Assembly (NCBI GenBank): GCA_028753945.1
Contig: JAPNXP010000006.1
Location: forward strand, 2,976,001 to 3,040,000
From: Hexactinellida sp. DTS-2022
Taxonomy: Eukaryota; Porifera; Hexactinellida
Length of the DNA stretch: 64,000 nucleotides
Direction of reading: 5' to 3'
Each line of letters opens with the position of its first letter. The first letter of the stretch is position 1. The position numbers were made by a program, and so were the translations under genes. The notes beneath the pieces were generated by a model, which searched no databases, was not told where the DNA came from, and worked only from the letters and a program-made list of their open reading frames with translations. This document shows positions 11,188 through 22,612 of the stretch, in pieces.

Positions 11188-11799
11188 ATGAATGATTGTA
11201 TGACTAGTTCCAGCAAAAACAATAATGCCCTAGTTATTCACATACACTCTGTGAAAAATCTGTGGGGTTGCACCCCCAAGCCCCCTTTAGATCGCTCGCT
11301 ACGCTCGCTGAATTTACCTTTGACCCCCTAGATTTTCTTCTGGCTACGCCGTGGGTGAGTGCCCCAAGTGTGCCCAGGTTGGGCTCAAGGTCTGGCTACG
11401 CCACTGGAAACAAGTCCGGCGAACACTATCGGACGTGTTAACTTTGACGAGCTGTCATGGCCGATATAGACACTCTTTCAATTGCCTCAATATCCAAAAT
11501 TTTTCGAACTACATCAAAGTAACCGTGTACAAATTTTGGTGCTTTTATCAAAAAAATGAACAATTGTATGGTTGTGCCGCTGCACTACTCATGAAATACG
11601 TCCTGAATAAATGATTTAATCTAGATAATTCTGATACAACTAATTACTATAACTAAGATAAACTAAACAACTAATATAACTTACATTCATTAACTAAACA
11701 ACTAATATAGCAAAGATTAATTAACTAAACAACTAATATAGCTAAGATTAATTAACTAAACAACTATGTAACTAAGTTTAATTAACTAGACAACTAATA

Positions 11800-12535
11800 T
11801 AACTAAAAACATAAAAGTACGCATCTTCCACTATGCTTTTGAGTTTCTCGTGTCTTCTCGACAAATCTTTCCACTTCTCTTTCTGTCTATGCCATACCTG
11901 CCAACCGTACATGGATTCCCTGTACGGTACAGGGACTTTGACCATTTTGGCTGGACCGTACAAGGATTTTTAAATTTGTACAGGGATTTTTAGCTAGGGA
12001 AAAATTATTGATTGCGAGTCTATTAATACCTAAACATGTCTACACCATCTAAATATATCATTTTGTTTTGTTAAATAATCTGTTCCTATTCGAGCATACA
12101 GGGATTCCCTGTACAGTATATATAAACTAATGTTTTCACCTTTCAAGAAAGATTATTTTGGGGTGTACAGGGATTTTGGCCAATGTACAGGGGGAAATAG
12201 GAGCCTCGTACAGGGATATGTCTTAAGTAGGTTGGCAGGTATGCTATGCAGCTCGCTCTCCAAGTCTCCTAAATCATTGTTTTGTTGTTAACTGTTGTTT
12301 CCAACTCTTCCACCTTGTTGTTTAATTTGCTAACAGTTGTATCCAACACTTTAGCATTTTCTTTCATCTTTTTTTGCAACTAATCCCGCCAATAACCCCT
12401 CAATTTCTTCAATAACAATGTGAGAACTTTTTCTGCTTTCACCAGGTCCATCTCTTTTGTGAGCCATATATAAACAAAAAACCCTCAAGACGGGATGGGA
12501 GTGTGCTTTTTCTGGTTGCACAGGCCGATCCAATG
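11800..12535 (-). pseudogene. Broken coiled-coil ORF, unrecognised
   Basis: On the minus strand an ATG near 12468 opens MAHKRDGPGESRKSSH and continues IVIEEIEGLLAGLVAKK. A single-base shift at about 12365 would extend it into a heptad-rich stretch (KLNNKVEELETTVNNK), then a stop. After the transposon at 11893-12243 the frame resumes with WKDLSRRHEKLKSIVED. The charged helices suggest a short coiled-coil protein, perhaps encoded by a mobile element. I do not recognise the family. At least one shift, one stop and the insertion break it. Confidence 0.35.
11893..12243. mobile_element. Small inverted-repeat element in the coiled-coil ORF
   Basis: Ends CATACCTGCCAACC and GGTTGGCAGGTATG are exact inverses, flanked by CTATGC on both sides (11887-11892 and 12244-12249). 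Interior repeats of GTACAGGGAT type. hAT-like in look, but only 6 bp of duplication can be seen. Confidence 0.65.
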
Positions 12536-12539
12536 TTTA

Positions 12540-13200
12540 ATTTAGCTAGAATTTCAAATTTTCAATATTCAATTTACATTTTATCTTAGTTAAATATAAT
12601 TTAATTAATGTTTGAATAGTGAAGACTTCGAATGTTTAATTAATTAATTAAAGTATAATTATTACAAATAGAAATAGAAATACGTACGTGTGTATTTACG
12701 TTACTATTTTGAATAACAGAATTGACATAATCATCAACTGTAAAATGTTCCAAGTGTTTTCATTGCAGTATGAAACACATATTCACTTATAACCAATCAA
12801 ATAACAGTCATTATCTAGCAGTATAGTTATTATGTAATACGAGCCATTCGGTCTCGGTCGCTTCGCGACGGATCACTCTCTCACAAAAATCGCTTCGCGA
12901 CTTTTTTGTTGCTAATTCAAATTATTAAAGAGTCACTAGACCAGAACACAAATTTCGATATAACTGACGAACAAAGACAAAAGATTTGAGAATTCGGGCT
13001 TGAGGCGAAATTCTCTCCAGGAAATTCTCTATCCCCAGTCTAAATTTAAAATGTCTATCCCTAATGGTTTAGTCAGGCCATCGCGTACGGCCGGAACTCT
13101 ATCAAAACGAATTCAATAGTGTGCACTTATAGTATAAAGTTATAAACATTGGTGAAGTTGAGCCTGATGTATAACTGAACACAATCAAAGGATCCAATAT
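12540..13200. other. AT-rich DNA with a Helitron-like tail fragment
   Basis: At 12838-12880 the reverse complement of the tail motif GTCGCGAAGCGACCGAGACC is present, matching 20045-20080, 23190-23215 and 39480-39510; its head was not found. The rest shows no coding signal. Confidence 0.4.
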
Positions 13201-13205
13201 TAAGC

Positions 13206-14830
13206 ATGGTGTTGAAGAAATTCGAATCTAGTGAACCTGAATCATTTGATCAAAAAGAGTTCTCAACAATGCCCTTGCAACGATTTAAACAAATTTGTAA
13301 TCAATTGGAGGTGGATAACGGTATTCTTTTTCGAATATACAAACCCCATGCATTCAGTCGAGTAGTTGTTGTACCTGAATGTTTCAACAACAAATTCTTA
13401 CATCGCTGCCATGAGATGCCTCAGTCGGGACACCTAGGTATGAGAAGAGTCTTTCGAAATTGAAAAGCATTGATTATTGGCAGGGGCGTCCCGTGACCAT
13501 TTTGAGTGGGGGGGTGTAACTTCTTGGTTTTACCTACGAACATGCATTGGTGCTATACGTGGAGGCAGATAGAACAGTTTACCCGCAGGTTTCATCAACA
13601 AGGATATCCGAAATTACTGTTAATCGATCAGTTTTACCGAAGACCCAGGATTTACCGATCAGATAGGCGAAGTGGGGGGGGGGGGGGGGTAGCACCCCCC
13701 ATACCCCCGCACGGAACGTCCCTACTTAATGGGTAGGAATGAACGAGAATCTTGCTGACTACATCAGAACGTGTCAGGTTTGTCAACAGACAAAATCAAG
13801 TACTCAACCCAAGGCTCACTTGATGCATTTACCGATTGGAAAACCAATGAAATTTTTGTCCTTGGATGTTCTTGAACTTCCTCTATCAAATTTCCGAAAT
13901 CGTTACTTGGTAGTGTTCGTTGATGGCTTTAGCAGATGGTTGGAGCCTGGAGGCTTACAATATGCCAGATCAAACGGCTGGACAAATTGCAGGCATTTTA
14001 GTTGAGATGTTTTGCAGACTCGGTCATCCTCAGTTTTTACACTCTGACCAAGGTAGGAATTTTGAGTCTATTTTGATCAAGGAAATCTGTAAAGCTTGGG
14101 GAATAGCTAAAAGCTGAACTACTACATATCACCCATCAGGAAATGGGGAAGTGGAGAGAGCAAATAGAAGTATTATTCAAATGCTACGAGCCTTTGTAGA
14201 AAGCAGAAGTAATTGGGGAGAATACCTTCCCCTAATTCTCTATGCTTACCGAACATCGGTGAATTCGTCAACAGGATTATCTCCGTACTTTCTAATGTAT
14301 GGTCGAGAACCCAATGAGTTAACTCCATATGACAACCGGAATTCACGATATTTTGATATTAACGCAGATGCTTATCATGAGCTAGTTAGAAAGAAATTAG
14401 CAGAAGCAAGAGAATATGTTGAGGCTAAAATGGCACAACACCAACGTGTTCCCAATACAATTTAGAGATTAAGAGACCCTTCCCAATTGATCAACCAGTG
14501 TGGTTATCAAGTTTTACGAATGGAGTGGCAGATAAACTGAACAACGGTGGGATGGAGACTGGTCAGTAAGAGATACACCGAACCTGGTTACTGCAGAAAT
14601 TGTCCATTCGGATGGGAGAACAAAAGTAGTACATGTAAATAGATTAAGACCCAGGTATTCACGCTCAAATATTGCATCACCACCTCTTTTAGAGATGGAA
14701 GAAGAAGCTACACAATTTGGAGGTAATTACAGAGATAATGTAGACAAAAGTGTAATTGAGCAGTCAACCAGTCAAGTTACAACCGAACTTTTAGCTCATT
14801 CAACGGAGTTCAAGGTTCATCTCGCAAGCG
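13206..14830 (+). pseudogene. Ty3/gypsy-type integrase remnant
   Basis: Integrase inserts the element's cDNA copy. The HHCC zinc finger appears as HRCHEMPQSGHLGMRR (near 13400) and, after the inserted element 13481-13724, as RTCQVCQQTK (near 13770). The catalytic core follows: SLDVLELP (first Asp), HSDQGRNF (second Asp, near 14045) and HPSGNGEVERANR (Glu, near 14150), then a C-terminal segment ending HVNRLRPRYS near 14660, a gypsy hallmark. The frame is broken by shifts near 13458, 13940 and 14465 and by a TGA at 14115-14117. Gag, protease, reverse transcriptase and RNase H are absent upstream, so this is a 5'-truncated copy. 14853-15077 continues open without a recognised domain. Confidence 0.85.
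13481..13724. mobile_element. hAT MITE inside the integrase
   Basis: Begins CAGGGGCGTCCCGTGACC and ends GCACGGAACGTCCCTA; the interior GAGTGGGGGGGTGTAA and the ending C/G tracts match the element at 17895-18211. Flanks TTATTGG and TTAATGG are consistent with a mutated duplication. It separates the HH from the CC half of the zinc finger. Confidence 0.7.
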
Positions 14831-14852
14831 AACGTTAACAGGAGATAATATC

Positions 14853-15077
14853 ATGAGTGAATTGGAGCTCGTAACTGATAATGACATGACTGATGTGTCA
14901 ACTGAATTTACTCCAAATATATCATCAACACCAAGATCAGTCAGAGGTCAAAGCGATATTGTTAATCAAAGCGGGTCAACCAATTCAAAAGCTCTAATTC
15001 CTAGCATTGAAAAAGAGCTGAGGAATTCAACTAGAGTTAAATCCAAGCCACGTTATTTGGAGGATTATATCACTTGA
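14853..15077 (+). pseudogene. C-terminal tail of the Ty3/gypsy polyprotein
   Basis: A hydrophilic, Ser/Thr/Asn-rich open stretch ending RYLEDYIT, 40 bases before the LTR. Its position between integrase and LTR fits the variable C-terminus of gypsy Pol. No domain recognised. Confidence 0.5.
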
Positions 15078-15116
15078 ATAAGCTCTAGGACGAGCTTAGA
15101 GGTAGAGGTAGAGTAT

Positions 15117-15300
15117 TGTTACAGAGTTAATTCTTAACTAAATAATTGTTAATTGATTCACATAGTAGAAATTGACTACTGGCATTGATTAGAGATTATA
15201 TAAATTCCCAGTAATAGGCCAGAACATATCTTTGTACAGCAGATTATCATTAAATTATCTACTAGCACTATTGATCTATTAGTTACTTATGTACGTAACA
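15117..15300 (+). repeat. Short 3' LTR of the Ty3/gypsy remnant
   Basis: Starts TGTTAC and ends GTAACA, the usual TG...CA with matching inverted ends. A purine-rich tract (AGAGGTAGAGGTAGAG, ending 15113) sits just upstream as a polypurine primer, and a TATATAA box lies at 15197-15203. At 184 bp it is short for an LTR. No 5' partner lies in the window, so the borders are inferred. Confidence 0.6.
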
Positions 15301-15438
15301 TAACAAATACGCTGATTTTAATCATAGAAATTGTTAACTACTACGATTAAATGTTGATAACTCTATATTTGATTAAACTGTTATACGTACATTTTTAAGT
15401 GATATATGTATACTACAGTGGTATAAAATTAGAAATTA

Positions 15439-15604
15439 CTTATATAGAGCTCAGCTCTAGTAGAGTTCAGTTTTTCACTATGTGTATTCATGCACTGAGA
15501 AAGGTCAGTTTTTTTCCAGAGTTTGAAATTGACCTTTAGAAAGTAAGCCTGGGCTTTTAGTATGGGAAAAAATCTGAACTCTACAAAGCTCAGCTCTATA
15601 TAAG
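15439..15604. mobile_element. MITE with CTTATATAGAGC ends, copy 1
   Basis: Long terminal inverted repeat beginning CTTATATAGAGCTCAGCT. A second copy in the opposite orientation lies at 58762-58925. Target duplication not resolved. Non-coding. Confidence 0.7.
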
Positions 15605-15719
15605 GATTCCCTAAAATTTATATTACATTTTCAGGATTTTTGTCTTGGAGAGAGAGTGAAAACAATTGGTGGGGGGATGAATGAGAGAATCATTAAGATT
15701 TAAGAATATTAATCTACGT

Positions 15720-16298
15720 CAAGGGTGGGGTTGGTTAACCGATCTGAGGCTACGGTTACAATTCAATTTCTCGCCACGGTTAACCGGTTAACCGCCCATC
15801 CTACTCATTACAATAAATCCTTTATAAAAATTTGATTATACTACAGAATAAGACTCAGCTGGCAATGACTCAGGGCCGGCTCCACCGGGGGTGTCCTGGG
15901 TGTCCGGACACCCACTGCCTCAAGGAAATGAAGCGGTGCTTTGGACTTTGACACCCACTAGACTATACAATGACACCCACTACACCCACACCTCATAATA
16001 CGTGGCGCCGGCAATGGCTGTATAAAGTATAACCGAAAAAGTATATTAACTGATATATTTCGTGCTTTAGGTAAATTTAAATCAATGTTGTCCAAGAAAA
16101 TTTATTAAGTGGTGATGAGAAATGGATTTAGGACTATATATTCTGATAAAATTCAAATAAATTTAATACTTTATACATTAATTTCCCAATAACTCTGCTT
16201 ATATTCAACAGTCCGGCTATCTGGTTAATAAAATCTCTAACCGTTAACCGATGTCAGCAACGGTTAACCGGTTAGCCGGTTTACCGAATCCAGCCTTG
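15720..16298. mobile_element. hAT-type element with GGTTAACCGG-rich ends
   Basis: Ends begin CAAGGGTGG and, inverted, CAAGGCTGG; both subterminal zones are rich in TTAACCG. Flanked by TCTACGT on both sides (7 bp visible). A smaller inverted-repeat insert (CAGGGCCGGCTCCAC to GTGGCGCCGGCAATG) sits at about 15871-16015. Confidence 0.65.
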
Positions 16299-16905
16299 TC
16301 TACGTATTTCATAAAGTTCAATATTATATTTTACCACTCCATGCCCAACACTTTTAATAGTTATCAACAATATTAAGTATTGATTTAAATTTACGTATAA
16401 TAATATATGTGTAGCTTATCCTCACTTATATACCTACGTAATATATCTCCGACTCTTCACTGACATCCAATACATACAGTATCTTTCAACTTGCTATATA
16501 ATCATGCAGGCCAGTAGTAAGCCAATTATTATTGGTGCGGAAAAAGTGACTTCACGCTATTGACTTAAAACACTAATGAGTATTTTTTCCTATAAACGCT
16601 CTTTTATTCTCTGTTTGAAGTTACTCACCTAGCTGCACCTATACGCACCTGGACCATATGTGCCGCACCTATGCCATTTATGCCACCTTATTCCGCACCT
16701 ATAAAAATAATATTTAAAAATCCCACCCACCTTCGTAATTTTCTGGATAAGGCCAATACAATAAATTACTTGTTTATCATCCCCGCCCGTACCAATTTTT
16801 ATCCTCCTTCCGGACAATATATATATTAATTGTATTATGCAATCATAATGTCTAAATAAACAATTTCATATATATTATTAAATAATGTCGACTTTTGCTA
16901 ATACG

Positions 16906-17079
16906 TACAGTCGACTCCGCTTAATTAATAGATTTCTCAGCTTAATGGGTCAATATTTCAGACGATTTATAGGACGGAATTACAGTTCGGCTTAAAATAT
17001 TTCGGTTAATAGATTTCTCCGCTTAATCGGTCAAAGTAACCTGATCCCGAGGTGACTCTATTAAGCGGAGTGGACTGTA
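16906..17079. mobile_element. Tc1/mariner-type MITE
   Basis: TACAGTCGACTCCGCTTAAT at the left is inverted at the right as ATTAAGCGGAGTGGACTGTA; the TA at each end fits the mariner target. Same family as 57583-57688 and 59182-59288. Confidence 0.75.
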
Positions 17080-17811
17080 TATCATATTTTTTAACTTTTA
17101 AAATTTAAATTTTACTCTCTTTTTTAACTACAGTTATTTTTCCTTAGTTAATAGTATACAACATAGTGAAATACCTCGTCAATCTCTTGTAAGTGAATGA
17201 ACACTTTAATATTAACCAATATTTATTAAATAAATAAAAATGCCGCCTCCCGTCCCAATTTTGTCGAAAAAGATTGATAAACAAGTAATTTATTTATGTG
17301 GCATAATTGATAAACAATATTTTTACTCTAACAATCAATCACTAGTTACTATCCAACCATTAATTAAAAGTTTGTACAGTTAATTTATTCGAGTGGAGTA
17401 TATCAGTAATCAGCACAAACATTAATTTAATACTTTCTTTGTAATAAATTTAATTGTTTCTGCTAGATATTAATTATCCTCGTGTGACTCCCACTCATTT
17501 TTATCGGTGGGATACTAGCAGGAGAAAATTCTTTTGACGAGATGTTCACTTTCATTAGTCTTATTCCATTACTTATAAATTATAGCTAATACTAGTGCGC
17601 ATTGCAAGTGAATCCAGATTCGGCCGCATTTTCTCAATCTTTGGCCCGTTCGATCCAGACACGGTTCGTAAATACTATAAATGGTTAATTTGATTATATT
17701 TATCCAATCATTGGATAAATATAACCAAATTCGCAATATATTTAATTGTATGAAATAATTCCATGATCAATGACATCCCATTGATTTGAACGGCTATGGT
17801 TTTTATTTATT

Positions 17812-18230
17812 TCTGTGCCGACTATACTTTAGTACAGTGGCCCAGTATTGAAATCACTGCCTTTATTACTGTGCCGACTATACTATAGTATAGTCAGGGG
17901 CGTGCCGTGACCATTTTGAGTGGGGGTGTAAATTCTTGGTTTACCGACCAACATGCATTCTTCCTATCGTGGAGGTAGATAGATAAAATATATCACAATT
18001 TCCCTGACCCTGCAGTGCTGCAACTTCTAGCGTTACTAACGTTGACTCATCGACGACACTAATAAATTTTAATTATACATGTGTAAATATAATAATCTGA
18101 AAAATTGATTCTAATCGATCGATTTTACCGACGACACAGGAATTACCGACCAAATAAGAAAAAGTGGGGGGTGTCACACCCCCCCACACCCCCCCGCACG
18201 GTACGCCCCTGAGTATAGTGGCCCAGTTCT
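17812..18230 (+). repeat. 59-bp palindromic motif, two copies, one interrupted
   Basis: The motif TGTGCCGACTATACTATAGT plus its GGCCCAGT tail occurs at 17814-17868 and again from 17874; the second copy is cut by the hAT element 17895-18211 and resumes at 18212. Confidence 0.75.
17895..18211. mobile_element. hAT MITE (317 bp)
   Basis: Ends CAGGGGCGTGCCGTG / CACGGTACGCCCCTG with exact 8-bp duplication AGTATAGT at 17887-17894 and 18212-18219. Same family as the element in the integrase. Confidence 0.88.
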
Positions 18231-19765
18231 AAGGACATGTAAAATAAATTAAGTATGTGAATTGTAAATTACACGTACTTAATTTAATTCAGATTAGTTT
18301 GTCGCAATTTGTGAATCAATGTAATTCAACTTATTAATTAAATTGCTATTTAATACCAAGATTTTCCAGCCTGACAATAAATTGTTGGATCAATATGTCA
18401 TTTACAATCCAGAAGATATAGGCGGGTAAATCGTTGAATATCTTTGAAAGTAATATCATGCATGATTATGTGATTGACGTGAGCAAAAATAAATCAGCAA
18501 TAGAAGTAGACTGATGGAAGCCTAACTGGATTAATCAAATAATGCAATCTGCGAAAAATGTAGGTGAAGATTGAATATCCAAAACACAATTTGATCAATG
18601 AGGAAGCAGTTTGAGGTACGTTTTTGATAATAGCTGACGCAGATTAAAAGTGAAATTGTTAAATTTACAATACAATATATAGTATATTGTGAAAATTTTG
18701 TGTCGACTGAATCAAAATTGTAGGATTAAATCCAAATTAGTTCCCACGTGAGGCTATAATCCCATAAATCGTACGAGTGCTTCATTTTATGCTGCCTTGT
18801 AATCTAAAATTGTGGCCGATTCGGACTTTAACGAATGAGTTATTCCAAAATACACTCAAACCTCCCATATCCGGGCACTTTTAACGAAGGGCGCCCGTAC
18901 CGGGAATTTCCCCGCATCTCAGAAAGTTTATTGTCCATATTTTTATCATTAAAGGTGATCATTAGTAAATAAGTACATATTTAGTTTGACAATACATCAA
19001 TAAGGGTGACGTTTGGAAGGTTGAGGTTATGCGCTTTTATGACTCAGAATGCCGATATTTCGTTTAGAAGACGTAAAGACCAATTCATATTTGTGAACGT
19101 GTAAAATTACACCTGCATGCCAATTTGTATATTTCTAGTGCATATTGTCTTCCCAAATAATTCTAGACTAGCACACACAAAATCAGACAAAATTGTGCTT
19201 TTAATATATGGATAGACAAATTTATTGAGAAAAATGTCACGAAATACTTATGTATCTGGTGTTGCTAACATTTTATGGAAACTTCGGGTTTAGCTGAAGC
19301 AAACTATATACAGAGGAAACTAGTTTCTACTCCCAAATCAATCCGATTTCCAGGGCAAGTTGACCTAAACTGGGCCTAAAATGTTGTGGGCCTAGGACTT
19401 TAGCCCGAGCAGCCCTATGGTAAATCCGCTACTGCTAGTCTACAGTACAGTAGAGATGCAATTCTGTTGATTCAGGGTTTTTATGAGACAAGTTGCTCGT
19501 CCGCGCTACGCGCGTCCTTACAAACTTGCACTCGAGCCTGCGGTCCTCGCTTGTATTTCAAGCATATCCCCTTTCAAATCATATGTAGCTTTTGAACAGT
19601 ATCTCCTAGCTATAGGTTTATATAAGGACAGAGTAAATAAATTGGAAAATAATACTCCAGTCAGCGCCGGTATTGTTAGATATTTATGCTAATTTGAACA
19701 GGTCATTTTCTAGATATCAAAGCTTGTCTGTGTATAATAATATACCCACTCCAATAGAAAATTAA
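18231..19765. other. No gene seen
   Basis: AT-rich, no long frame. A fragment like a TA-type MITE end (CCTCCCATATCCGGGCAC) is at about 18859. A short open frame at 19483-19692 has no family resemblance I can name. Confidence 0.45.
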
Positions 19766-20075
19766 TCTATATTATTAAAACTCGATTGTTGTTTGTTTGT
19801 TTGTTTGTCCGGATTTATTATAGTGATGGGGGAATAGAAACCGCATTTATAATTGAGATAGGAACTAACTTCCAAATGTTATTATTATAAGTAACAAGTA
19901 TGCTGATCACGAATTTAAGTTCCACAAATTTCTGATGTGAATATTTGTTATTGTCGTTGTTGTTGTTGACAAAAAGAGGTAAACAAAAAGTTCATATTTA
20001 TTGTCTATTGAAAAAATGCGAGATTGCGTAGCGGTTGAGTTATCCGTCGCGAAGCGACTGAGACCGAAGGGCTCG
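19766..20075 (+). mobile_element. Helitron-like non-autonomous element (310 bp)
   Basis: Starts TCTATATTATTAAAACTCGA followed by repeated GTTTGTTT and GTCCGG, ends with the hairpin GTCGCGAAGCGAC about 15 bases before a CTCG-T end. Copies with the same tail sit at 22613-23213 and 39478-39985. The TC start, T-side insertion and 3' hairpin are Helitron-like; the CTCG end departs from the usual CTRR. Confidence 0.45.
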
Positions 20076-20587
20076 TATCAATAAAAAACCGTACAACTCT
20101 GGGACCCCTGACTTTAGGCTGTGGAGAAGTTATTGCATTGATTGGTAATTATTGAATATCAAATAGACACAATCGAATGGTATAAATGTATGGCTAGCCA
20201 ACGGAACGCAAATAGCTAATTGAATGAATGAAAATCTATTAAACTAACACCTCGAATTTAATTGGTTAAGAGTATCGTCACCTTTTGGGATGGAAGATGT
20301 GAATATTTTCTGGATATTTAAACTTGTCCCTAGAAACAGGATTCCCAACCCCCTTGACAAATTTCAAGTCTGTAGCTCTTACCAGTTCCTCAATCAATTC
20401 CGAACAAAAAAACCCATCACGCTTTACTATACGTTTAAGATTTTTGGTTGTGCTAGCGTAGCGTTGTGGTAAGCAGTTATTCAGTCGAAAAGCTGATATA
20501 ATTAGATTATATTTTTTGCTTCCATAATCTTGATTGGATCTTATCTGCTGAATTTCTATAAATTTGTCTTACAAATTGAGAGCAGCC

Positions 20588-21402
20588 ATGGCTTACTATA
20601 TACTACGGCTTGCTAAGCATAGAATTGCCATATAATTTCCAGGCCATTGATTACTTTCTAATTGCTCGTAAAATAAATTACCTATTGTCATGGAATAAAC
20701 TGAACTTAGGTTTTCAAATACGCTGGAAACATCTAAAATACTTTTGAGAATGATTTCTCATCGGATTTAACCACAATGACGTAATCAAATATACATACCC
20801 ATATATGGTAATGATGTTAAATAAATGTTAATTTTTTAGATAATTTGAGAATCTAACTTAGCCGTTTTTATCCTAATGCATTTTTCTTGTTAAATACTAA
20901 CTATAGTAACAACTTATGTAATTCCTTTCGCTCAAATTCTTTTCAACGTCAATGTAAGTAAATAATTATACTATTGTTATTAAACCATATGTTTTGTATT
21001 TTTTTGAAATGTATAGTTAGATTTTAATCTAAGTCTTAAAAGTGCTGTTTGACGACGTACATGTTGCCCAGTCAGTTCAGTTTAATGACCGTTCTTGTGA
21101 CTTATTTAGCTAATGTTCACAGAATCTCTACTTCAATCTCCACTTCAAATCTCTACTTCATAATTAGTATTAATTACCATATATGGGTATGTATATTTGA
21201 TTACGTCATTGTGGTTAAATCCGATGAGAAATCATTCTCAAAAGTATTTTAGATGTTTCCAGCGTATTTGAAAACCTAAGTTCAGTTTATTCCATGACAA
21301 TAGGTAATTTATTTTACGAGCAATTAGAAAGTAATCAATGGCCTGGAAATTATTTGGGCAATTCTATGCTTAGCAAGCCGTAGTATATAGTAAGCCATGG
21401 AG
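20588..21402. mobile_element. Foldback element 1
   Basis: Arms of about 220 bases (20588-20810 and 21178-21402) are inverted copies starting CCATGGCTTACTATATAC. The arms contain TGACGTAA. AGCAG flanks both ends. The unique centre has no real ORF. Confidence 0.75.
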
Positions 21403-21421
21403 CAGCTCAAATAACTACACT

Positions 21422-22269
21422 CGTGACCTTCGTTATATAAGGCCTTACTACTACTCCGAACCATGGATTACTTAAAGGCCATTGATTTTTAGGTTATTTA
21501 TAATTATCTCCATAACTAGTAATGATAGACGTCATAAATGTACTATAACTATATAGGAATTTGGTATCAAGGTATACATAGCATCCTTCAGAATTGTGCT
21601 ATTTCACCATATGATGACGTAATCGCTATTTTGGGTGCGAAATATCGTGTTTTAATAACCTGCTTTTACCATAGTTAAACGCGTTATAAATGTTCAAGAT
21701 TGGAACATGATGATGCCCAGGACTAGTTAAAAGAAATATATTGAAATTATAAATGGAATGTTGAGACATTCCTCGGTTGCCAGGGAAATGTAAATTTCCT
21801 AAATGAACCATAACTCAAAGACTATCAATTTTATGTAAACTGGGCGAGTTCTGATCTATCCGGAATAGATAACTTCCTATTCATTGATAATACATCATTT
21901 ATGCTTAACTTCATTAACTTTTGAGATAATGAGATATTTAGCTTAGAAAAATTATTTGCTAATTATCTCATTATCTCAAAAGTTAATGCGCGTTTAACTA
22001 TGGGTTTAACTATGGTAAAAGCAGGTTATTAAAACACGATATTTCGCACCCAAAATAGCGATTACGTCATCATATGGTGAAATAGCACAATTCTGAAGGA
22101 TGCTATGTATACCTTGGTACCAAATTCCTATATAGGTATAGTACATTTATGACGTCTATCATTACTTTATGGAGATAATTATAAATAACCTAAAAATCAA
22201 TGGCCTTTAAGTAATCCATGGTCCAGCAAAATCTACTCAGTAGTAAGGCCTTATATAACGAAGGTCACG
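21422..22269. mobile_element. Foldback element 2 (848 bp)
   Basis: Arms of roughly 400 bases, beginning CGTGACCTTCGTTATATAAG, with a 7-bp duplication CTACACT at 21415-21421 and 22270-22276. It shares arm sequence with foldback 3 (the TGACGTAA region and TATACATAGCA blocks). Its right border lies about 20 bases before kinesin exon 1. Confidence 0.82.
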
Positions 22270-22291
22270 CTACACTTTACTAATCTCGTAG

Positions 22292-22570
22292 GTTGAAGCG
22301 ATGGGAATAAGCATGAAGGGTACCCCCGACTGCATAAAAAGGAGAAAAAGCACCACTCCGTCTTCCACACCTTTGGACCCGAACAGAACAATGTCTCAGG
22401 GAATCGCTGAAAAAAGCGTGGATAGTGTTATTCCTGAAGACACGGTAGTTACCGATGTGGTGAAGAGCCCGGCACTCAATATCACGGCCGAATTAGCCTA
22501 CCAGAAGATTAGGGATTCAGAGAAACTCATGCAGGAGCTCACACTCCCTTGGCAAGAAAAACTTGAACAG
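22292..22570 (+). pseudogene. Kinesin-3 exon 1 (linker before FHA)
   Basis: AG acceptor at 22290-22291, donor GTGGGT at 22571. 93 codons in phase 0. The C-terminal SEKLMQELTLPWQEKLEQ matches the KIF1 segment just before the FHA domain. An ATG at 22301 could start a motorless protein, but the frame is open to the acceptor, so it may be an internal exon. Confidence 0.8.
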
Positions 22571-22612
22571 GTGGGTAATACTAAAAGTTATGTTTGCTAT
22601 TTATCTACAGTA

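Larger units (their letters stand above)
8366..11406. mobile_element. hAT-type element (3.0 kb) carrying a repeat-A unit
   Basis: Terminal repeats CAGTGGCGTAGCCAG / CTGGCTACGCCACTG (15 bp, exact) with exact 8-bp duplication GAAACAAG at 8358-8365 and 11407-11414. The interior lacks a transposase; it holds a Helitron-like tail near 9400-9470, a TTA microsatellite, a complete repeat-A unit (9690-11097) and a long TTA/ATT run at 11099-11187. It is therefore non-autonomous and has accumulated other elements. Confidence 0.85.
6330..11575 (-). mobile_element. Repeat B foldback split by two hAT insertions
   Basis: The sequence 6800-7260 is inverted in two pieces: 8150-8365 and 11407-11575. The gap between the pieces is exactly the hAT element 8366-11406, and the gap near the centre is the hAT element 7284-8135. 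Removing both restores one large inverted repeat. 6330-6800 repeats 1700-2230 inverted. Small open frames along the arms have no recognisable domain. Confidence 0.65.

Noticed and set aside
19483-19692. 69-residue frame as a small gene
   Set aside because: No start context, domain or codon signal; consistent with chance.
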